From Corynebacterium simulans (GTDB taxonomy: Bacteria; Actinomycetota; Actinomycetes; Mycobacteriales; Mycobacteriaceae): DNA of 64,000 nt. The notes under the pieces are model-generated. The model saw only the letters and a program-made list of their open reading frames with translations. It was not told the origin of the DNA and made no database searches. The stretch spans positions 1,984,001 to 2,048,000 of the forward strand of contig NZ_CP014634.1 in the NCBI RefSeq assembly GCF_001586215.1. Direction: 5' to 3'. Positions 1 to 10,572 of this stretch are shown piece by piece. The position numbers and the translations under genes were made by a program. Every line of letters starts with the position of its first letter. Within the stretch, counting starts at the first letter, position 1.

Positions 1-1
1 G

Positions 2-1201
2 GTTACCTCCATGCTCTTAGTTGGCGCCGCCGTCGGCGCGCTCGTTGCCGGCCGCGTCGCGGATGCAATCGGCCGCCGCAAGACCCTGATTCTCGGTGGC
101 GCAGTATTCGTCGCTGGTTCGGTGTGGTGTGCGCTTGCCGGTTCTGTTGTGGCACTAGCTGCCGCCCGCACCTTCCTGGGGGTTGCGGTAGGCGCAGTAT
201 CCATTGTTTCGCCGATGTATATCTCCGAAATTTCCCCAGCGCGTGCCCGCGGGCGCCTGGTTTCGCTGAATACCTTGATGATCGTTGTCGGTCAGCTGGT
301 GGCCTACCTGGTCAACTCCGCGCTCGCCGGCACCGGCTCATGGCGGTGGATGCTAGGTCTTGCCGCCGTTCCTGGCGCCATGCTCGCCGTGGGCATGACC
401 TTCCTGCCTGATACACCGGCCTGGCTGCTAAAGAAGCATCGCATCGACGAGGCCTGGAAGCTTGCCGCGCGCGTCGGTATCTCTGGAACCGAGCTCGGAA
501 CCGCTGGGGCGGCGGGAGCTTCCGGAGCCGCAAAACGCGGCGAATGGGCGCGCCTAAAGGAAGAACGCTGGCTGCAAGTGACCGTGCTGCTTGCCATGCT
601 GATGGGGCTTACTCAGCAGATAACCGGCGTTAATGCCATCGTGTACTTTGCCCCGACCATGATGAGTCAGGTGGGTATTTCTACAGCGAACGCCGTGTAT
701 ACCTCCATCCTCATCGGCACCGTCTCCGTAGTCGCCTGCTGGTTGGGCCTGAAAGTCGTCGACCGCATCGGGCGCAAGCGCCTGCTCAGCATCGGCCTGA
801 CCGGAAACGTCATTTCCTTGGTCGTTCTTTCCATCGCGTACCGCTTTGCCGAGGGCTCAACACCTATGGCGTTGTTGTCGCTGGCGTTTATGGCCCTTTT
901 CATTGCTTTCCAGCAGGCCGCTGTATCGCCGACCACCTGGCTGCTCATCTCCGAGCTCGTTCCCCCTGAGGTCCGCGGCATCGGCATGGGTATCGCCGGG
1001 CTTTCCCTGTGGGTAACCAACTGGGCGGTCGCGCAGTTCTTCCTGCCAATGGTCGAGTGGTTGACTGGTCCCGTTGCCTTTATGATCTTTGCTTTCTTAG
1101 GCTTTGCGGCGATCGCTTATACCAAGCTGTTGGTGCCGGAGACGATGGGCCGTAGTCTGGAAGAAGTAGGCGATGAGATGCAGGAGCGCTACGCTAATTA
1201 A
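2..1201 (+). CDS. Sugar transporter of the major facilitator family, 5' end outside window
   Basis: Membrane permease of the MFS sugar-porter family, expected to carry a sugar or polyol into the cell by proton symport. The frame is already open at base 2 and reads VTS before the first in-window ATG (base 11). In this family that stretch lies at the start of the second membrane helix, so the gene begins upstream and the first helix is missing here. Visible family signatures are the loop DAIGRRK after the second helix, a QQITGVNAIVYF stretch, a second GRK repeat (DRIGRKR) halfway through, and the C-terminal PETMGRSLEEV. About 399 residues are present against roughly 450-500 for the family. No substrate can be named; inositol, glucose and other sugar porters look alike. 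No neighbour in the window suggests one. Confidence 0.85.
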   Translation, partial: VTSMLLVGAAVGALVAGRVADAIGRRKTLILGGAVFVAGSVWCALAGSVVALAAARTFLGVAVGAVSIVSPMYISEISPARARGRLVSLNTLMIVVGQLVAYLVNSALAGTGSWRWMLGLAAVPGAMLAVGMTFLPDTPAWLLKKHRIDEAWKLAARVGISGTELGTAGAAGASGAAKRGEWARLKEERWLQVTVLLAMLMGLTQQITGVNAIVYFAPTMMSQVGISTANAVYTSILIGTVSVVACWLGLKVVDRIGRKRLLSIGLTGNVISLVVLSIAYRFAEGSTPMALLSLAFMALFIAFQQAAVSPTTWLLISELVPPEVRGIGMGIAGLSLWVTNWAVAQFFLPMVEWLTGPVAFMIFAFLGFAAIAYTKLLVPETMGRSLEEVGDEMQERYAN

Positions 1202-1327
1202 TCAGTGTTTTGGTTATGGCGCGCGCGTGGGGTAAGATTTTTCCTCGTGTCATGGCCGTAACTTTGATGGCTGTGCTTTAAAAGTATTCAACCGCATGAA
1301 GTTTGCGCATAACGAAAGGAGCGCCCG

Positions 1328-1450
1328 ATGAAGGTTCGTAAGTCTCTTCGGTCGCTGAAGAAGAAGCCGGGCGCCCAGGTTATTCGCCGCCACGGTAAGG
1401 TCTTCGTGATCAACAAGAAGGATCCGCGCTTCAAGGCTCGCCAGGGCTAG
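1328..1450 (+). CDS. rpmJ: 50S ribosomal protein L36, zinc-independent (YkgO) type
   Basis: Forty-residue, very basic protein starting [18 protein letters not shown] and ending FKARQG, which is the alternative L36 of the large ribosomal subunit. It contains no cysteine, so it lacks the zinc-binding residues of the standard L36 (the C-minus paralogue). C-minus paralogues usually replace the zinc form when zinc is scarce and are often under Zur control. I see no clear Zur palindrome in the 126 bases upstream, so that regulation is not shown here. The start is an ATG 7 bases after AAAGGAG. A strong terminator follows at 1473. In corynebacteria this gene commonly stands just upstream of nrdH, as here. 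Confidence 0.93.
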   Translation: MKVRKSLRSLKKKPGAQVIRRHGKVFVINKKDPRFKARQG

Positions 1451-1472
1451 AAGCATCGGCTTTCTTGATTAG

Positions 1473-1514
1473 AAGCACCCTCCTAGGACTTCGGTTCTAG
1501 GCGGGTGCTTTTCT
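1473..1514 (+). terminator. Rho-independent terminator after rpmJ
   Basis: Long stem AAGCACCC-CCTAG / CTAGG-GGGTGCTT (1473-1510) with a short loop, followed by TTCTTTT. It isolates rpmJ from the nrd operon. Confidence 0.85.
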
Positions 1515-1893
1515 TTTACGCTTGCCGACGTCGCCTTGGCTGCCCGATCCGCATCTCCTGTTGCGGGTGTTTTTAAAACGATCGGTGGGCAAAGAATTGG
1601 TGACAATAGTGTTCTTTGTCACAACTTTAGGTTGCCGGCAGGTAAACTTGCAGGAGTCTCATCGGTGTAATTTCATGGCCGAGCGTCGGGCGGGTCAACA
1701 TGTGGGGTCTGGGTAGATAACATGCTGGGAATATCACGAATGTAACTACTATATGTAGTATGGGTTGCAGCTTTTTGCCACAAAGTATAGTGTCGTTCGT
1801 GTCGTTCCGGTGGGCTGGATAAAGCGCTAAAGGCGCACCTAGTTAGGCCGGATAACCCTTAAAAACTTGAACTAGCGTCAAAGGACTTTCATC
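1515..1893 (+). promoter_or_regulatory. Intergenic control region of nrdHIE
   Basis: About 380 bases without a convincing gene; an open frame at 1522-1716 has no ribosome-binding site or recognisable product. It holds two NrdR boxes (listed separately). It also holds AGTGTTCTTTGTCACA at 1608-1623, which keeps most of the GlxR/CRP consensus TGTGANNTANNTCACA and is only a weak candidate. nrdH is preceded by AAAGGACTTTCATC, a good ribosome-binding site. Confidence 0.5.
1746..1793 (+). promoter_or_regulatory. Two tandem NrdR boxes
   Basis: CTACTATATGTAGTAT (1746-1761) and CCACAAAGTATAGTGT (1778-1793) both fit the NrdR consensus ACACWATATATWGTGT, with about 12 and 13 of 16 positions. Their starts are 32 bases apart, three helix turns, which is the usual spacing of NrdR box pairs. 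NrdR is the ATP/dATP-sensing repressor of ribonucleotide reductase operons. The nrdR gene itself is not in this window. Confidence 0.75.
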
Positions 1894-2133
1894 ATGAGCA
1901 TCACTCTCTACACCAAGCCAGCTTGCGTCCAGTGCAACGCTACTAAGAAGGCCCTCGACCGTGCTGGCCTTGAATACACCTCTGTAGACGTCACCCTTGA
2001 TGATGATGCTCGTGACTACGTCATGGCACTGGGGTATGTGCAGGCGCCGGTCGTTGAGGCTAATGGTGAGCACTGGTCTGGCTTCCGCCCAGAGCGCATC
2101 AAGGAGCTGGCCGCTCTAAGCGCCACCGCTTAA
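1894..2133 (+). CDS. nrdH: Glutaredoxin-like NrdH redoxin
   Basis: Small cytoplasmic redoxin (79 residues) that passes electrons, usually from thioredoxin reductase, to the class Ib ribonucleotide reductase NrdEF. The redox centre is CVQC at residues 11-14, and the NrdH-specific WSGFRP motif starts at residue 61, which separates it from ordinary glutaredoxins. The start is an ATG after AAAGGACTTTCATC. It is the first gene of nrdHIE; nrdI follows 20 bases downstream. The NrdR boxes at 1746-1793 should control the operon. Confidence 0.96.
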   Translation: MSITLYTKPACVQCNATKKALDRAGLEYTSVDVTLDDDARDYVMALGYVQAPVVEANGEHWSGFRPERIKELAALSATA

Positions 2134-2153
2134 ACGGGGCAGGGCTTATAGCA

Positions 2154-2585
2154 ATGTTGGTTGTGTATTTTTCCTCCGCAACGGAAAATACCCGCCGTTT
2201 CGTTGACAAGCTGGGCCTGCCAAGCGCCCGCATCCCGCTGCGCAAGAATGATGAACCGCTCATTGTGAGTGAGCCTTATGTTCTTGTCTGCCCCACCTAC
2301 GGGGGAGGGGCCTCTATTAGCCGCGAGAACTCTCGCCCTGTTCCGGGGCAAGTCATTCGCTTTCTCAACAATGAGCACAACCGCGGCCTCATCCGCGCGG
2401 TTATCTCCGGCGGAAACAGTAACTTCGGCGCAGACTTTGGCAAGGCCGGAGACGTAATCTCCGCCAAGTGCAAGGTGCCCTACGTTTATCGCTTCGAGTT
2501 ACTTGGTACCGATGAAGACGTTAAGATTTGTAGGGAAGGCCTGCTGGCGAACGCAACGGCCCTAGGGCTGGAAGCCGCTGCCTAA
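2154..2585 (+). CDS. nrdI: Flavodoxin-like NrdI, ribonucleotide reductase maturation protein
   Basis: FMN-binding flavodoxin-like protein (143 residues) that supplies the oxidant needed to build the dimanganese-tyrosyl radical cofactor of NrdF. The N-terminus [16 protein letters not shown] holds the phosphate-binding SSATENT loop. Later YGGG and SGGNSNFG segments match the flavin-contacting loops of NrdI. It lies between nrdH and nrdE in one operon, with 20 bases before and about 114 after (counting from the chosen nrdE start). No strong Shine-Dalgarno precedes the ATG (GGGGCAGGG is 10 or more bases away), so translation may partly follow from nrdH. Confidence 0.95.
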   Translation: MLVVYFSSATENTRRFVDKLGLPSARIPLRKNDEPLIVSEPYVLVCPTYGGGASISRENSRPVPGQVIRFLNNEHNRGLIRAVISGGNSNFGADFGKAGDVISAKCKVPYVYRFELLGTDEDVKICREGLLANATALGLEAAA

Positions 2586-2699
2586 ACTTATAAAAAATAG
2601 GTAACTGTGCAATGCGCAGTTACCTTACATATTTTTCTAAACCGTTTCTCACCGCGGCGTAAGACATGCGCTGCCAAGCAAAGGAAGGCTCCAAAAGCC

Positions 2700-4862
2700 G
2701 TGACAACGCAATTGGGCAAGACCGTAGCCGAACCCGTGAAGCCAGAAGAACAGCTTGATTACCACGCTCTGAATGCCCTGCTGAACCTTTACGACGAAGA
2801 GGGCAAGATTCAGTTCGATAAGGACCACGAGGCTGCCAACCAGTTCTTCCTGCAGCATGTCAACCAGAACACGGTCTACTTCCACGACTTGGAAGAAAAG
2901 ATGCGTTACTTGGTGGAAAACAAGTACTACGAGCCAGCTCTGCTCGAGCAGTACGACTTTGACTTCATCAAGTCCCTTTTCAAGCGCGCTTATTCCTATA
3001 AATTCCGCTTCAAGTCCTTCTTGGGTGCGTACAAGTATTACACCTCTTATACGCTCAAGACTTTTGACGGCCGCCGTTACCTCGAGCGCTTCGAGGACCG
3101 CGTTTCTATGACTGCTCTGTTCTTGGCAGACGGTGACACCACCATCGCTGAGCACCTAGTCGACGAAATCATGACCGGCCGCTTCCAGCCGGCAACCCCG
3201 ACCTTCCTCAACGCTGGCAAGGCGCAGCGCGGCGAGCTCGTTTCCTGCTTCCTCCTGCGTATCGAGGACAACATGGAGTCCATCGGCCGTTCCATTAACT
3301 CTGCGCTGCAGCTTTCCAAGCGCGGCGGCGGCGTGGCACTCTTACTGTCCAACATCCGCGAGGCCGGCGCTCCGATCAAGCACATCGAGAACCAGTCCTC
3401 CGGCGTTATCCCAGTCATGAAGCTGTTGGAGGATTCCTTCTCCTACGCAAACCAGTTGGGTGCGCGTCAGGGCGCAGGTGCTGTTTACCTCAACGCACAC
3501 CACCCGGACATCATGAACTTCCTCGACACTAAGCGTGAGAATGCTGACGAGAAGATTCGTATCAAGACTCTCTCTCTGGGCGTTGTCATCCCTGATATCA
3601 CCTTCGAGCTGGCCAAGAATAATGACGACATGTACCTGTTCTCGCCATACGACGTTGAGCGCGTCTACGGCAAGGCCTTCGGTGACATCTCCATCACCGA
3701 GCACTACGAAGAGATGGTCGAGGACCCACGCATCCGCAAGAAGAAGGTCAATGCTCGTCACTTCTTCCAGACCATCGCCGAGCTGCAGTTCGAATCCGGT
3801 TACCCGTACATCATGTTCGAGGACACCGTGAATAACGCGAACCCGGTCAAGACCGGTCGCATCAACATGTCCAACCTCTGCTCGGAAATCCTGCAGGTCA
3901 ACTCTCCGTCCGTATTTGCCGACGATCTCAGCTACGAGACCATGGGCTCCGATATCTCCTGCAACCTCGGTTCGCTGAATATCGCCACCACCATGGATTC
4001 CCCAGACTTCGCTCTGACCGTCGAGACCGCCATCCGTGGTCTAACCGCAGTGGCTGATAAGACCGCTATCAACTCCGTACCTTCCGTGCGCAAGGGCAAC
4101 GATGATTCTCACGCCATCGGCCTTGGCCAGATGAACCTCCACGGTTTCCTAGGGCGCGAGCACATCGAGTACGGCTCCGAGGAAGCACTGGACTTCACCA
4201 ACGCCTACTTCGCCGCGGTTCTCTACGCTGCTCTGCGCGCTTCCAACAAGATTGCCCGCGAGCGCGGCGAGTACTTCTCCGAGTTCCCGCAGTCTGAGTA
4301 CGCCTCCGGTGAGTTCTTCGATCGTTATGACCCAGCCGAGTTTGCCCCACGTACTGCACGTGTGCAGGAGCTTTTCGACGCCTCGTCTATCCACACCCCA
4401 ACTGCGGAAGACTGGGCTGCGCTGAAGGCGGACGTCGCCAAGCATGGCCTCTACAACCGCAACCTACAGGCAGTGCCGCCGACAGGCTCCATTTCTTACA
4501 TCAACAACTCGACCTCTTCGATTCACCCAATTGCGTCGAAGATCGAAATCCGTAAGGAAGGCAAGATCGGCCGCGTCTACTACCCGGCGCCGCACATGGA
4601 CAACGACAATCTGGAGTACTTCAAGGACTCCTACGAGATTGGCTACGAAAAGATCATCGATACCTACGCTGCCGCCACCAAGTACGTGGATCAGGGCTTG
4701 TCGCTGACCTTGTTCTTCAAGGACACTGCCACCACCCGCGATATCAACAGGGCGCAGATTTACGCATGGCGCAAGGGCATCAAGACCTTGTATTACATCC
4801 GCCTGCGTCAGATGGCGCTTGAAGGAACCGAAGTCGAAGGCTGCGTTTCCTGCATGCTCTAA
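2700..4862 (+). CDS. nrdE: Class Ib ribonucleoside-diphosphate reductase alpha subunit
   Basis: Catalytic large subunit (720 residues) that reduces ribonucleoside diphosphates to deoxyribonucleotides with NrdF. Visible family parts are the [13 protein letters not shown] region, the NMSNLCSEI and SCNLGSLN cysteine motifs around the active site, and the C-terminal EGCVSCML with redox cysteines 715 and 718 that NrdH re-reduces. The N-terminus lacks the ATP-cone regulatory domain, as expected for class Ib. The open frame extends back to 2607, but GTG 2700 has AAGGAAGG (2681-2688) at good distance and gives the usual NrdE length, so I chose it. A shared terminator separates it from the converging GntR gene. 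Confidence 0.96.
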   Translation: MTTQLGKTVAEPVKPEEQLDYHALNALLNLYDEEGKIQFDKDHEAANQFFLQHVNQNTVYFHDLEEKMRYLVENKYYEPALLEQYDFDFIKSLFKRAYSYKFRFKSFLGAYKYYTSYTLKTFDGRRYLERFEDRVSMTALFLADGDTTIAEHLVDEIMTGRFQPATPTFLNAGKAQRGELVSCFLLRIEDNMESIGRSINSALQLSKRGGGVALLLSNIREAGAPIKHIENQSSGVIPVMKLLEDSFSYANQLGARQGAGAVYLNAHHPDIMNFLDTKRENADEKIRIKTLSLGVVIPDITFELAKNNDDMYLFSPYDVERVYGKAFGDISITEHYEEMVEDPRIRKKKVNARHFFQTIAELQFESGYPYIMFEDTVNNANPVKTGRINMSNLCSEILQVNSPSVFADDLSYETMGSDISCNLGSLNIATTMDSPDFALTVETAIRGLTAVADKTAINSVPSVRKGNDDSHAIGLGQMNLHGFLGREHIEYGSEEALDFTNAYFAAVLYAALRASNKIARERGEYFSEFPQSEYASGEFFDRYDPAEFAPRTARVQELFDASSIHTPTAEDWAALKADVAKHGLYNRNLQAVPPTGSISYINNSTSSIHPIASKIEIRKEGKIGRVYYPAPHMDNDNLEYFKDSYEIGYEKIIDTYAAATKYVDQGLSLTLFFKDTATTRDINRAQIYAWRKGIKTLYYIRLRQMALEGTEVEGCVSCML

Positions 4863-4868
4863 CGGTAA

Positions 4869-4912
4869 AGAGTCCTCACCTTAACGGGTGAGGACTCTAC
4901 TTTAGTTCTTTT
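4869..4912 (+). terminator. Terminator between nrdE and the converging regulator gene
   Basis: Perfect 12-base stem AGAGTCCTCACC / GGTGAGGACTCT (4869-4880 with 4887-4898), 6-base loop, then ACTTTAGTTCTTTT. It ends nrdHIE. The stem could also serve the GntR gene arriving from the other strand, though the A-run needed on that side is weak. Confidence 0.85.
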
Positions 4913-4977
4913 GCTTGTTTCGCTCTTTTCGCTTTGCTTGTTTGCTTCTTTCCCCTTGCTTGTCGCAAAGGAGCCTT

Positions 4978-5694
4978 TTAAGCCTTCGCTCCGGCGCTTG
5001 CGCGGGCCTCGTCCAGGATGGAGCGCGCGATAGTCTCCGCCTCGTCTGGGCGTTGCTCCGCGATGGCGCGTGCCAACTCTTGATGCAAGTGCGCGGTGCC
5101 GGCGATGGGGTTGCGCTTTTCCGAACCGAAAACTGACTTTCCTTTGAGCATTGAGAGTAGGGAAGGGGTAAGTGCCGCGAACATCTCGTTGCCCGAAGCG
5201 TGCAGCACCATACTGTGGAAGCGCAGATCCGTTGCTAGCTCTTCGCCAACTCGGCGGGAAGGCTTCATCTCCAACTCGTGGAGACGCTCTGCGAGCTCCA
5301 GGATCTCTTCTCTTTCCTCTTCTGTTGATTCCGTGGCGGCCATCCTTGCGGCGATCGGTTCGATGGCAAGGCGGAGCTGATTGAGAGAATTGAGCTGCTT
5401 TTTCTGGGAAGCCTCGCAAGCTAGGCGCCAGTTAATAATCGATTGATCGAATACGGACCACTCGCTCAACGGCAGAACCGTAATACCGACGCGCCGTGAG
5501 GAAGAAACCATGCCTAGCTGCTCCAGAGCGCGCATAGCCTCGCGGGCAACGGTGCGCGAAATGTCGAAACGAACGCAGATATCCTGCAAGGTGAAGCGCT
5601 GGCCGGTTTCAATGGCGCCGCTTACTATTTCTGCGCCGATTTCGTCTAGAACCGTATTGAGCAGGGGAGTAGGAGACTCGCTGGTGCTGGTCAC
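4978..5694 (-). CDS. gntR1: GntR-family (FCD subfamily) transcriptional regulator, GntR1-like
   Basis: DNA-binding repressor of the FadR/GntR type (238 residues). Residues about 12-75 form the winged helix, with EIVSGAIETGQRFTLQ and the recognition segment DISRTVAREAMRALEQLG. The rest is an alpha-helical FCD ligand domain with conserved arginine/histidine residues such as DLRFHSMVLHASGN. Start GTG 5694 is chosen because AAAGGAGG lies 10 bases upstream; the frame continues to 5775 without a comparable site. A GntR gene between nrdE and nrdF is also found in C. glutamicum, where GntR1 controls gluconate and pentose phosphate genes in response to gluconate. That role is inferred here from position and family, not shown. 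Confidence 0.75.
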   Translation of the reverse strand: MTSTSESPTPLLNTVLDEIGAEIVSGAIETGQRFTLQDICVRFDISRTVAREAMRALEQLGMVSSSRRVGITVLPLSEWSVFDQSIINWRLACEASQKKQLNSLNQLRLAIEPIAARMAATESTEEEREEILELAERLHELEMKPSRRVGEELATDLRFHSMVLHASGNEMFAALTPSLLSMLKGKSVFGSEKRNPIAGTAHLHQELARAIAEQRPDEAETIARSILDEARASAGAKA

Positions 5695-7096
<1,402 letters not shown>

Positions 7097-7500
7097 CTCG
7101 CCCCGCCTTTTTACCTGGCTCCCTTGAGTCGCATGTTTAACAGTGTCTCTTGAGCGTTGGGAGCCACGCGCACTTCCAAGGATTAATCAATCTTCCGGTT
7201 GATTACCTTAGGGGGTGCGTTTCGTCGTTTTAACGCCAGGCAACCGCAAAAACTTGTGGCGAGAATCACGCGGAAGCGCAATGGTTTTGGGGCAGGTTTT
7301 CGGCCGGCGGCCGTCGTGCTGGGAATTTTCGAAAAATACTGCCTAAAAACGGGGTTAACTAGCTTCTATGGCCATTGGGGAAAGCTGGAAATTTCACAGC
7401 GAAGTCCCCTAATATAAGTCGAGTAAACCTAGGTGTTGTGGCGCTAGGTCCTATTTTTGGGCTTTGGCGTGAACGACACTTGTTCTTCAGGAGGAAATTA
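7097..7500 (+). promoter_or_regulatory. Intergenic region upstream of ctaD
   Basis: About 400 bases, no convincing gene. TGGCTCCC (7116-7123) and GGGAGCCA (7159-7166) can pair over a 35-base loop just after nrdF and may help end its transcript. TGTGGCGAGAATCACG at 7255-7270 resembles a degenerate GlxR site. A -10 like TATAAG lies at 7413-7418, and AGGAGGAAATTA just before ctaD is a strong ribosome-binding site. Confidence 0.4.
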
Positions 7501-9195
7501 ATGACCGCTGTGGCGCCAAGGCTCGACGATTACGTCGCGCCAACTCGTCCGGAGCCTACTGGCAATGCCAAGACCGGCTCTAAGGCTTGGGTAATGCTCA
7601 CCACCACCGACCACAAGCAGCTGGGCATCATGTACTTGATTATGTCCTTCAGCTTCTTCTTCCTCGGTGGCTTCATGGCCCTGTTGATTCGTGCTGAGCT
7701 TTTCAGCCCGGGTCTGCAGTTCCTGTCCAACGAGCAGTTCAACCAGCTGTTCACCATGCACGGCACTGTGATGCTGCTGCTGTTCGCAACTCCCGTTGTG
7801 TGGGGTTTCGGTAACTACATCCTGCCGCTGCAGATTGGCGCGCCGGACGTTGCCTTCCCACGTCTGAACGCATTTGGCTTCTGGATCACCCTGACTGGCG
7901 GCATCGTTATGCTGCTGGGCTTTGTCACCCCGGGCGGTGCAGCTGACTTCGGCTGGACCATGTACGTCCCGCTTGCCGACGCCGTCCACACCCCAGGCAT
8001 CGGTGCCGACATGTGGATTGTCGGTGTTGGCGCTACCGGTGTTGGCACCATTGCTTCCGCAGTCAACATGATCACCACCATCCTCACCCTGCGTGCGCCT
8101 GGCATGACCATGTTCCGCCTGCCGGTATTCACCTGGTGTATCTTCACTGCTTCCGTCATCGTTCTGATGATCTTCCCGCTGCTGACCTCTGCAGCACTGG
8201 GCATCCTGTATGACCGCAAGCTCGGCGGCCACATCTACGACTCCGCTAACGGCGGCGCCATCCTGTGGCAGCACCTCTTCTGGTTCTTCGGCCACCCTGA
8301 GGTTTACGTCCTGGCACTTCCGTTCTTCGGCGTTATCTCCGAGGTCGTTCCGGTCTTCTCCCGTAAGCCAGTCTTTGGCTACATCGGCCTGGTGTTCGCG
8401 GTTCTGGCCATCGGCTCCCTGTCCATGGCTGTGTGGGCGCACCACATGTTCGTTACCGGCGCTATCCTGCTGCCGTTCTTCTCCTTCATGACCTTCCTCA
8501 TCGCGGTTCCGACCGGCGTTAAGTTCTTCAACTGGGTAGGCACCATGTGGAAGGGCCACATCACCTGGGATACCCCGATGATCTTCGCTATGGGCTTCAT
8601 GTCCACCTTCCTCTTCGGCGGTATGACCGGCGTTATGCTCGCTTCCCCGGCACTGGACTTCCACCTTGCTGAGTCCTACTTCCTGATTGCGCACTTCCAC
8701 TACACCCTGTTCGGTACGGTTGTGTTCTCCGCGTTCGCAGGTCTGTACTTCTGGTTCCCGAAGATGACCGGCCGCATGCTCGACGAGCGCCTCGGCAAGA
8801 TTCACTTCTGGCTGACCTTCATCGGCTTCCACGGCACCTTCCTTATCCAGCACTGGGTGGGCAACATGGGTATGCCACGTCGTTACGCTGACTACCTCGA
8901 GTCTGATGGCTTCACCGTCTACAACCAGATCTCCACGATCTTCTCCTTCGTTCTCGGCGCATCCGTTATCCCGCTGGTTTGGAACGTCTTCAAGTCCTGG
9001 CGCTACGGCGAGATCGTTACCGTTGATGACCCTTGGGGCTACGGTAACTCCCTCGAGTGGGCTACCTCCTGCCCGCCGCCGCGCCACAACTTCGTTTCCC
9101 TGCCGCGTATCCGCTCTGAGCGTCCTGCCTTCGAGCTGCACTACCCGCACATGGTTAAGCGCATGCGCGAGGAAGCACACGTCGGCCACCACTAG
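7501..9195 (+). CDS. ctaD: Cytochrome aa3 oxidase subunit I
   Basis: Catalytic subunit (564 residues) of the aa3-type terminal oxidase that reduces oxygen to water and pumps protons across the cytoplasmic membrane. Many membrane helices are present. Expected ligands are all seen: His87 (heme a, TMHGTVM), His265 with Tyr269 (CuB and the His-Tyr crosslink, FFGHPEVY), His314 and His315 (CuB, AHHMF), His398 (heme a3) and His400 (heme a) in AHFHY. The start ATG 7501 is set by AGGAGGAAATTA; the upstream extension to 7375 has no family residues. It is a single-gene unit closed by a terminator. Subunits II and III are not in the window, as usual for corynebacteria, where ctaD stands apart. Confidence 0.97.
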   Translation: MTAVAPRLDDYVAPTRPEPTGNAKTGSKAWVMLTTTDHKQLGIMYLIMSFSFFFLGGFMALLIRAELFSPGLQFLSNEQFNQLFTMHGTVMLLLFATPVVWGFGNYILPLQIGAPDVAFPRLNAFGFWITLTGGIVMLLGFVTPGGAADFGWTMYVPLADAVHTPGIGADMWIVGVGATGVGTIASAVNMITTILTLRAPGMTMFRLPVFTWCIFTASVIVLMIFPLLTSAALGILYDRKLGGHIYDSANGGAILWQHLFWFFGHPEVYVLALPFFGVISEVVPVFSRKPVFGYIGLVFAVLAIGSLSMAVWAHHMFVTGAILLPFFSFMTFLIAVPTGVKFFNWVGTMWKGHITWDTPMIFAMGFMSTFLFGGMTGVMLASPALDFHLAESYFLIAHFHYTLFGTVVFSAFAGLYFWFPKMTGRMLDERLGKIHFWLTFIGFHGTFLIQHWVGNMGMPRRYADYLESDGFTVYNQISTIFSFVLGASVIPLVWNVFKSWRYGEIVTVDDPWGYGNSLEWATSCPPPRHNFVSLPRIRSERPAFELHYPHMVKRMREEAHVGHH

Positions 9196-9246
9196 AGCTT
9201 TTAGCACCGACTGTTAAGCACTAGAGCTAGCCGCTTTACTCCTGAC

Positions 9247-9288
9247 AACCGCCTCCCCAACTGCACTGGCAATGGGGGAGGCGGTTTT
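9247..9288 (+). terminator. Rho-independent terminator after ctaD
   Basis: AACCGCCTCCCC (9247-9258) pairs with GGGGAGGCGGTT (9275-9286) over a 16-base loop, followed by TTGTG. The stem is long and GC-rich but the T-run is short. Confidence 0.8.
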
Positions 9289-9366
9289 GTGCGTTCAAGG
9301 CACTATCCAAGTCGAATGTTTGGCGATTACTCCCATTTCCATCGATTCGCGTGGGATACTAACCGA

Positions 9367-10572
9367 GTGGATTATCAAGCTGACAACGTAAAGGATCCCG
9401 CGTGTGATACCTTCGCGGTGATTACGACTTCCGGTCCCGATAAGCCTGGCGTATCGGCGGCATTCTTCCGAGTGCTCTCTTCGCATAGCGCGGAGCTTGT
9501 CGATGTCGAGCAAGCCATCTTTTCGGGCCGCATCTCGCTTTCGGCCTATGTCCGTCTTGCTGGCGAAAGATTGCCGCAACTGGAACACGGCCTGCGCAAT
9601 ACGTTGAGTATCTATAGCCAACAGGTGACTCTATCTGTAGAAGAGGCAGAGTCCGGCTCCCGCCCGCGTTCGACTCACTCGGTGGTGATTCTGGGGGAGC
9701 AGCTATCAGCCCAGACTATGTCATCACTTGCTCAGTGCCTGGCAAACTTCGATGCGAATATCGATCGTATTCGCGGGTTGTCGACTTCCCCGCTTTTAGG
9801 ATTCGAACTATTCATTACCTTGGAAGGCTCTGCCGATCCAGTCCGTGCAGCTTTGGCGCAGTTGTCGAAGGAGCTTGGCGTTGACATCGCGATCGAGAGA
9901 GCAGGCCTGCAGCGTAGGGCAAAGCGCCTCGTGTGCTTCGATTGCGATTCCACGCTTATCACAGGAGAGGTCATCGAAATGTTGGCCGCTCACGCAGGCA
10001 AAGAAGCAGAAGTCGCTGCAGTAACCGAAAGGGCAATGCGGGGCGAGCTCGATTTTGAGCAGTCTCTTCGTGAGCGTGTAGCTACTTTGGCTGGCTTGGA
10101 CGTGGAAGTAGTCGACGAAGTTGCTCAGCAGTTGGAGCTTACCCCAGGAGCGCGGACAACCGTGCGAACCCTAAAGCGGATGGGATATCGCACTGCTGTA
10201 GTCTCCGGCGGATTTATCCAAGTGCTGGAAACCCTCGCCAAGGAACTGGAGCTTGACTATGTGCGCGCTAATACCCTGGAGATCGTCGACGGGAAGCTCA
10301 CCGGCCGTGTTATCGGCAAGGTCGTTGACCGAAAGGCGAAGGAAGAGTTCCTTCGCGAGTTCGCCGCGGACTCGGGTCTCCTGATGAGCCAAACAGTCGC
10401 AGTTGGGGATGGCGCTAATGACATCGATATGATCACTGCTGCGGGCCTTGGAATCGCGTTCAATGCGAAACCTGCGCTTAAAGAAGTCGCTGATGCTTCC
10501 GTCAATCATCCGTATATGGACGAAATTCTCCAGATTCTTGGGGTGCCCGCAGAGGAGATTGCAATTGACTAG
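9367..10572 (+). CDS. serB: Phosphoserine phosphatase SerB
   Basis: Last enzyme of serine synthesis; hydrolyses phosphoserine to serine. The N-terminal half carries ACT-type regulatory domains (begins DTFAVITTSGPDKPGV), the C-terminal half a HAD phosphatase: DCDSTL (nucleophile Asp), SGGF, a lysine in VVDRKAKEEF, and GDGANDIDM. Start choice: GTG 9367 has a -10-like GATACT at 9355-9360, exactly placed for a leaderless mRNA. The longer frame from 9289 would begin inside the ctaD terminator. From 9367 the protein has 401 residues. The next gene overlaps its stop by 8 bases, so the two are probably cotranscribed. Confidence 0.9.
   Translation: MDYQADNVKDPACDTFAVITTSGPDKPGVSAAFFRVLSSHSAELVDVEQAIFSGRISLSAYVRLAGERLPQLEHGLRNTLSIYSQQVTLSVEEAESGSRPRSTHSVVILGEQLSAQTMSSLAQCLANFDANIDRIRGLSTSPLLGFELFITLEGSADPVRAALAQLSKELGVDIAIERAGLQRRAKRLVCFDCDSTLITGEVIEMLAAHAGKEAEVAAVTERAMRGELDFEQSLRERVATLAGLDVEVVDEVAQQLELTPGARTTVRTLKRMGYRTAVVSGGFIQVLETLAKELELDYVRANTLEIVDGKLTGRVIGKVVDRKAKEEFLREFAADSGLLMSQTVAVGDGANDIDMITAAGLGIAFNAKPALKEVADASVNHPYMDEILQILGVPAEEIAID

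Noticed and set aside
1522..1716. 64-codon open frame before nrdH
   Set aside because: No ribosome-binding site and no protein-like pattern.
7116..7166. TGGCTCCC / GGGAGCCA as nrdF terminator
   Set aside because: The loop is 35 bases and no T run follows, so I list it only as a possible element of the intergenic region.
7498..9207. 569-codon open frame antisense to ctaD
   Set aside because: Complete shadow of ctaD, which has all oxidase ligands; the antisense product is a low-complexity, charged sequence of no known family, produced by GC-rich codon bias.
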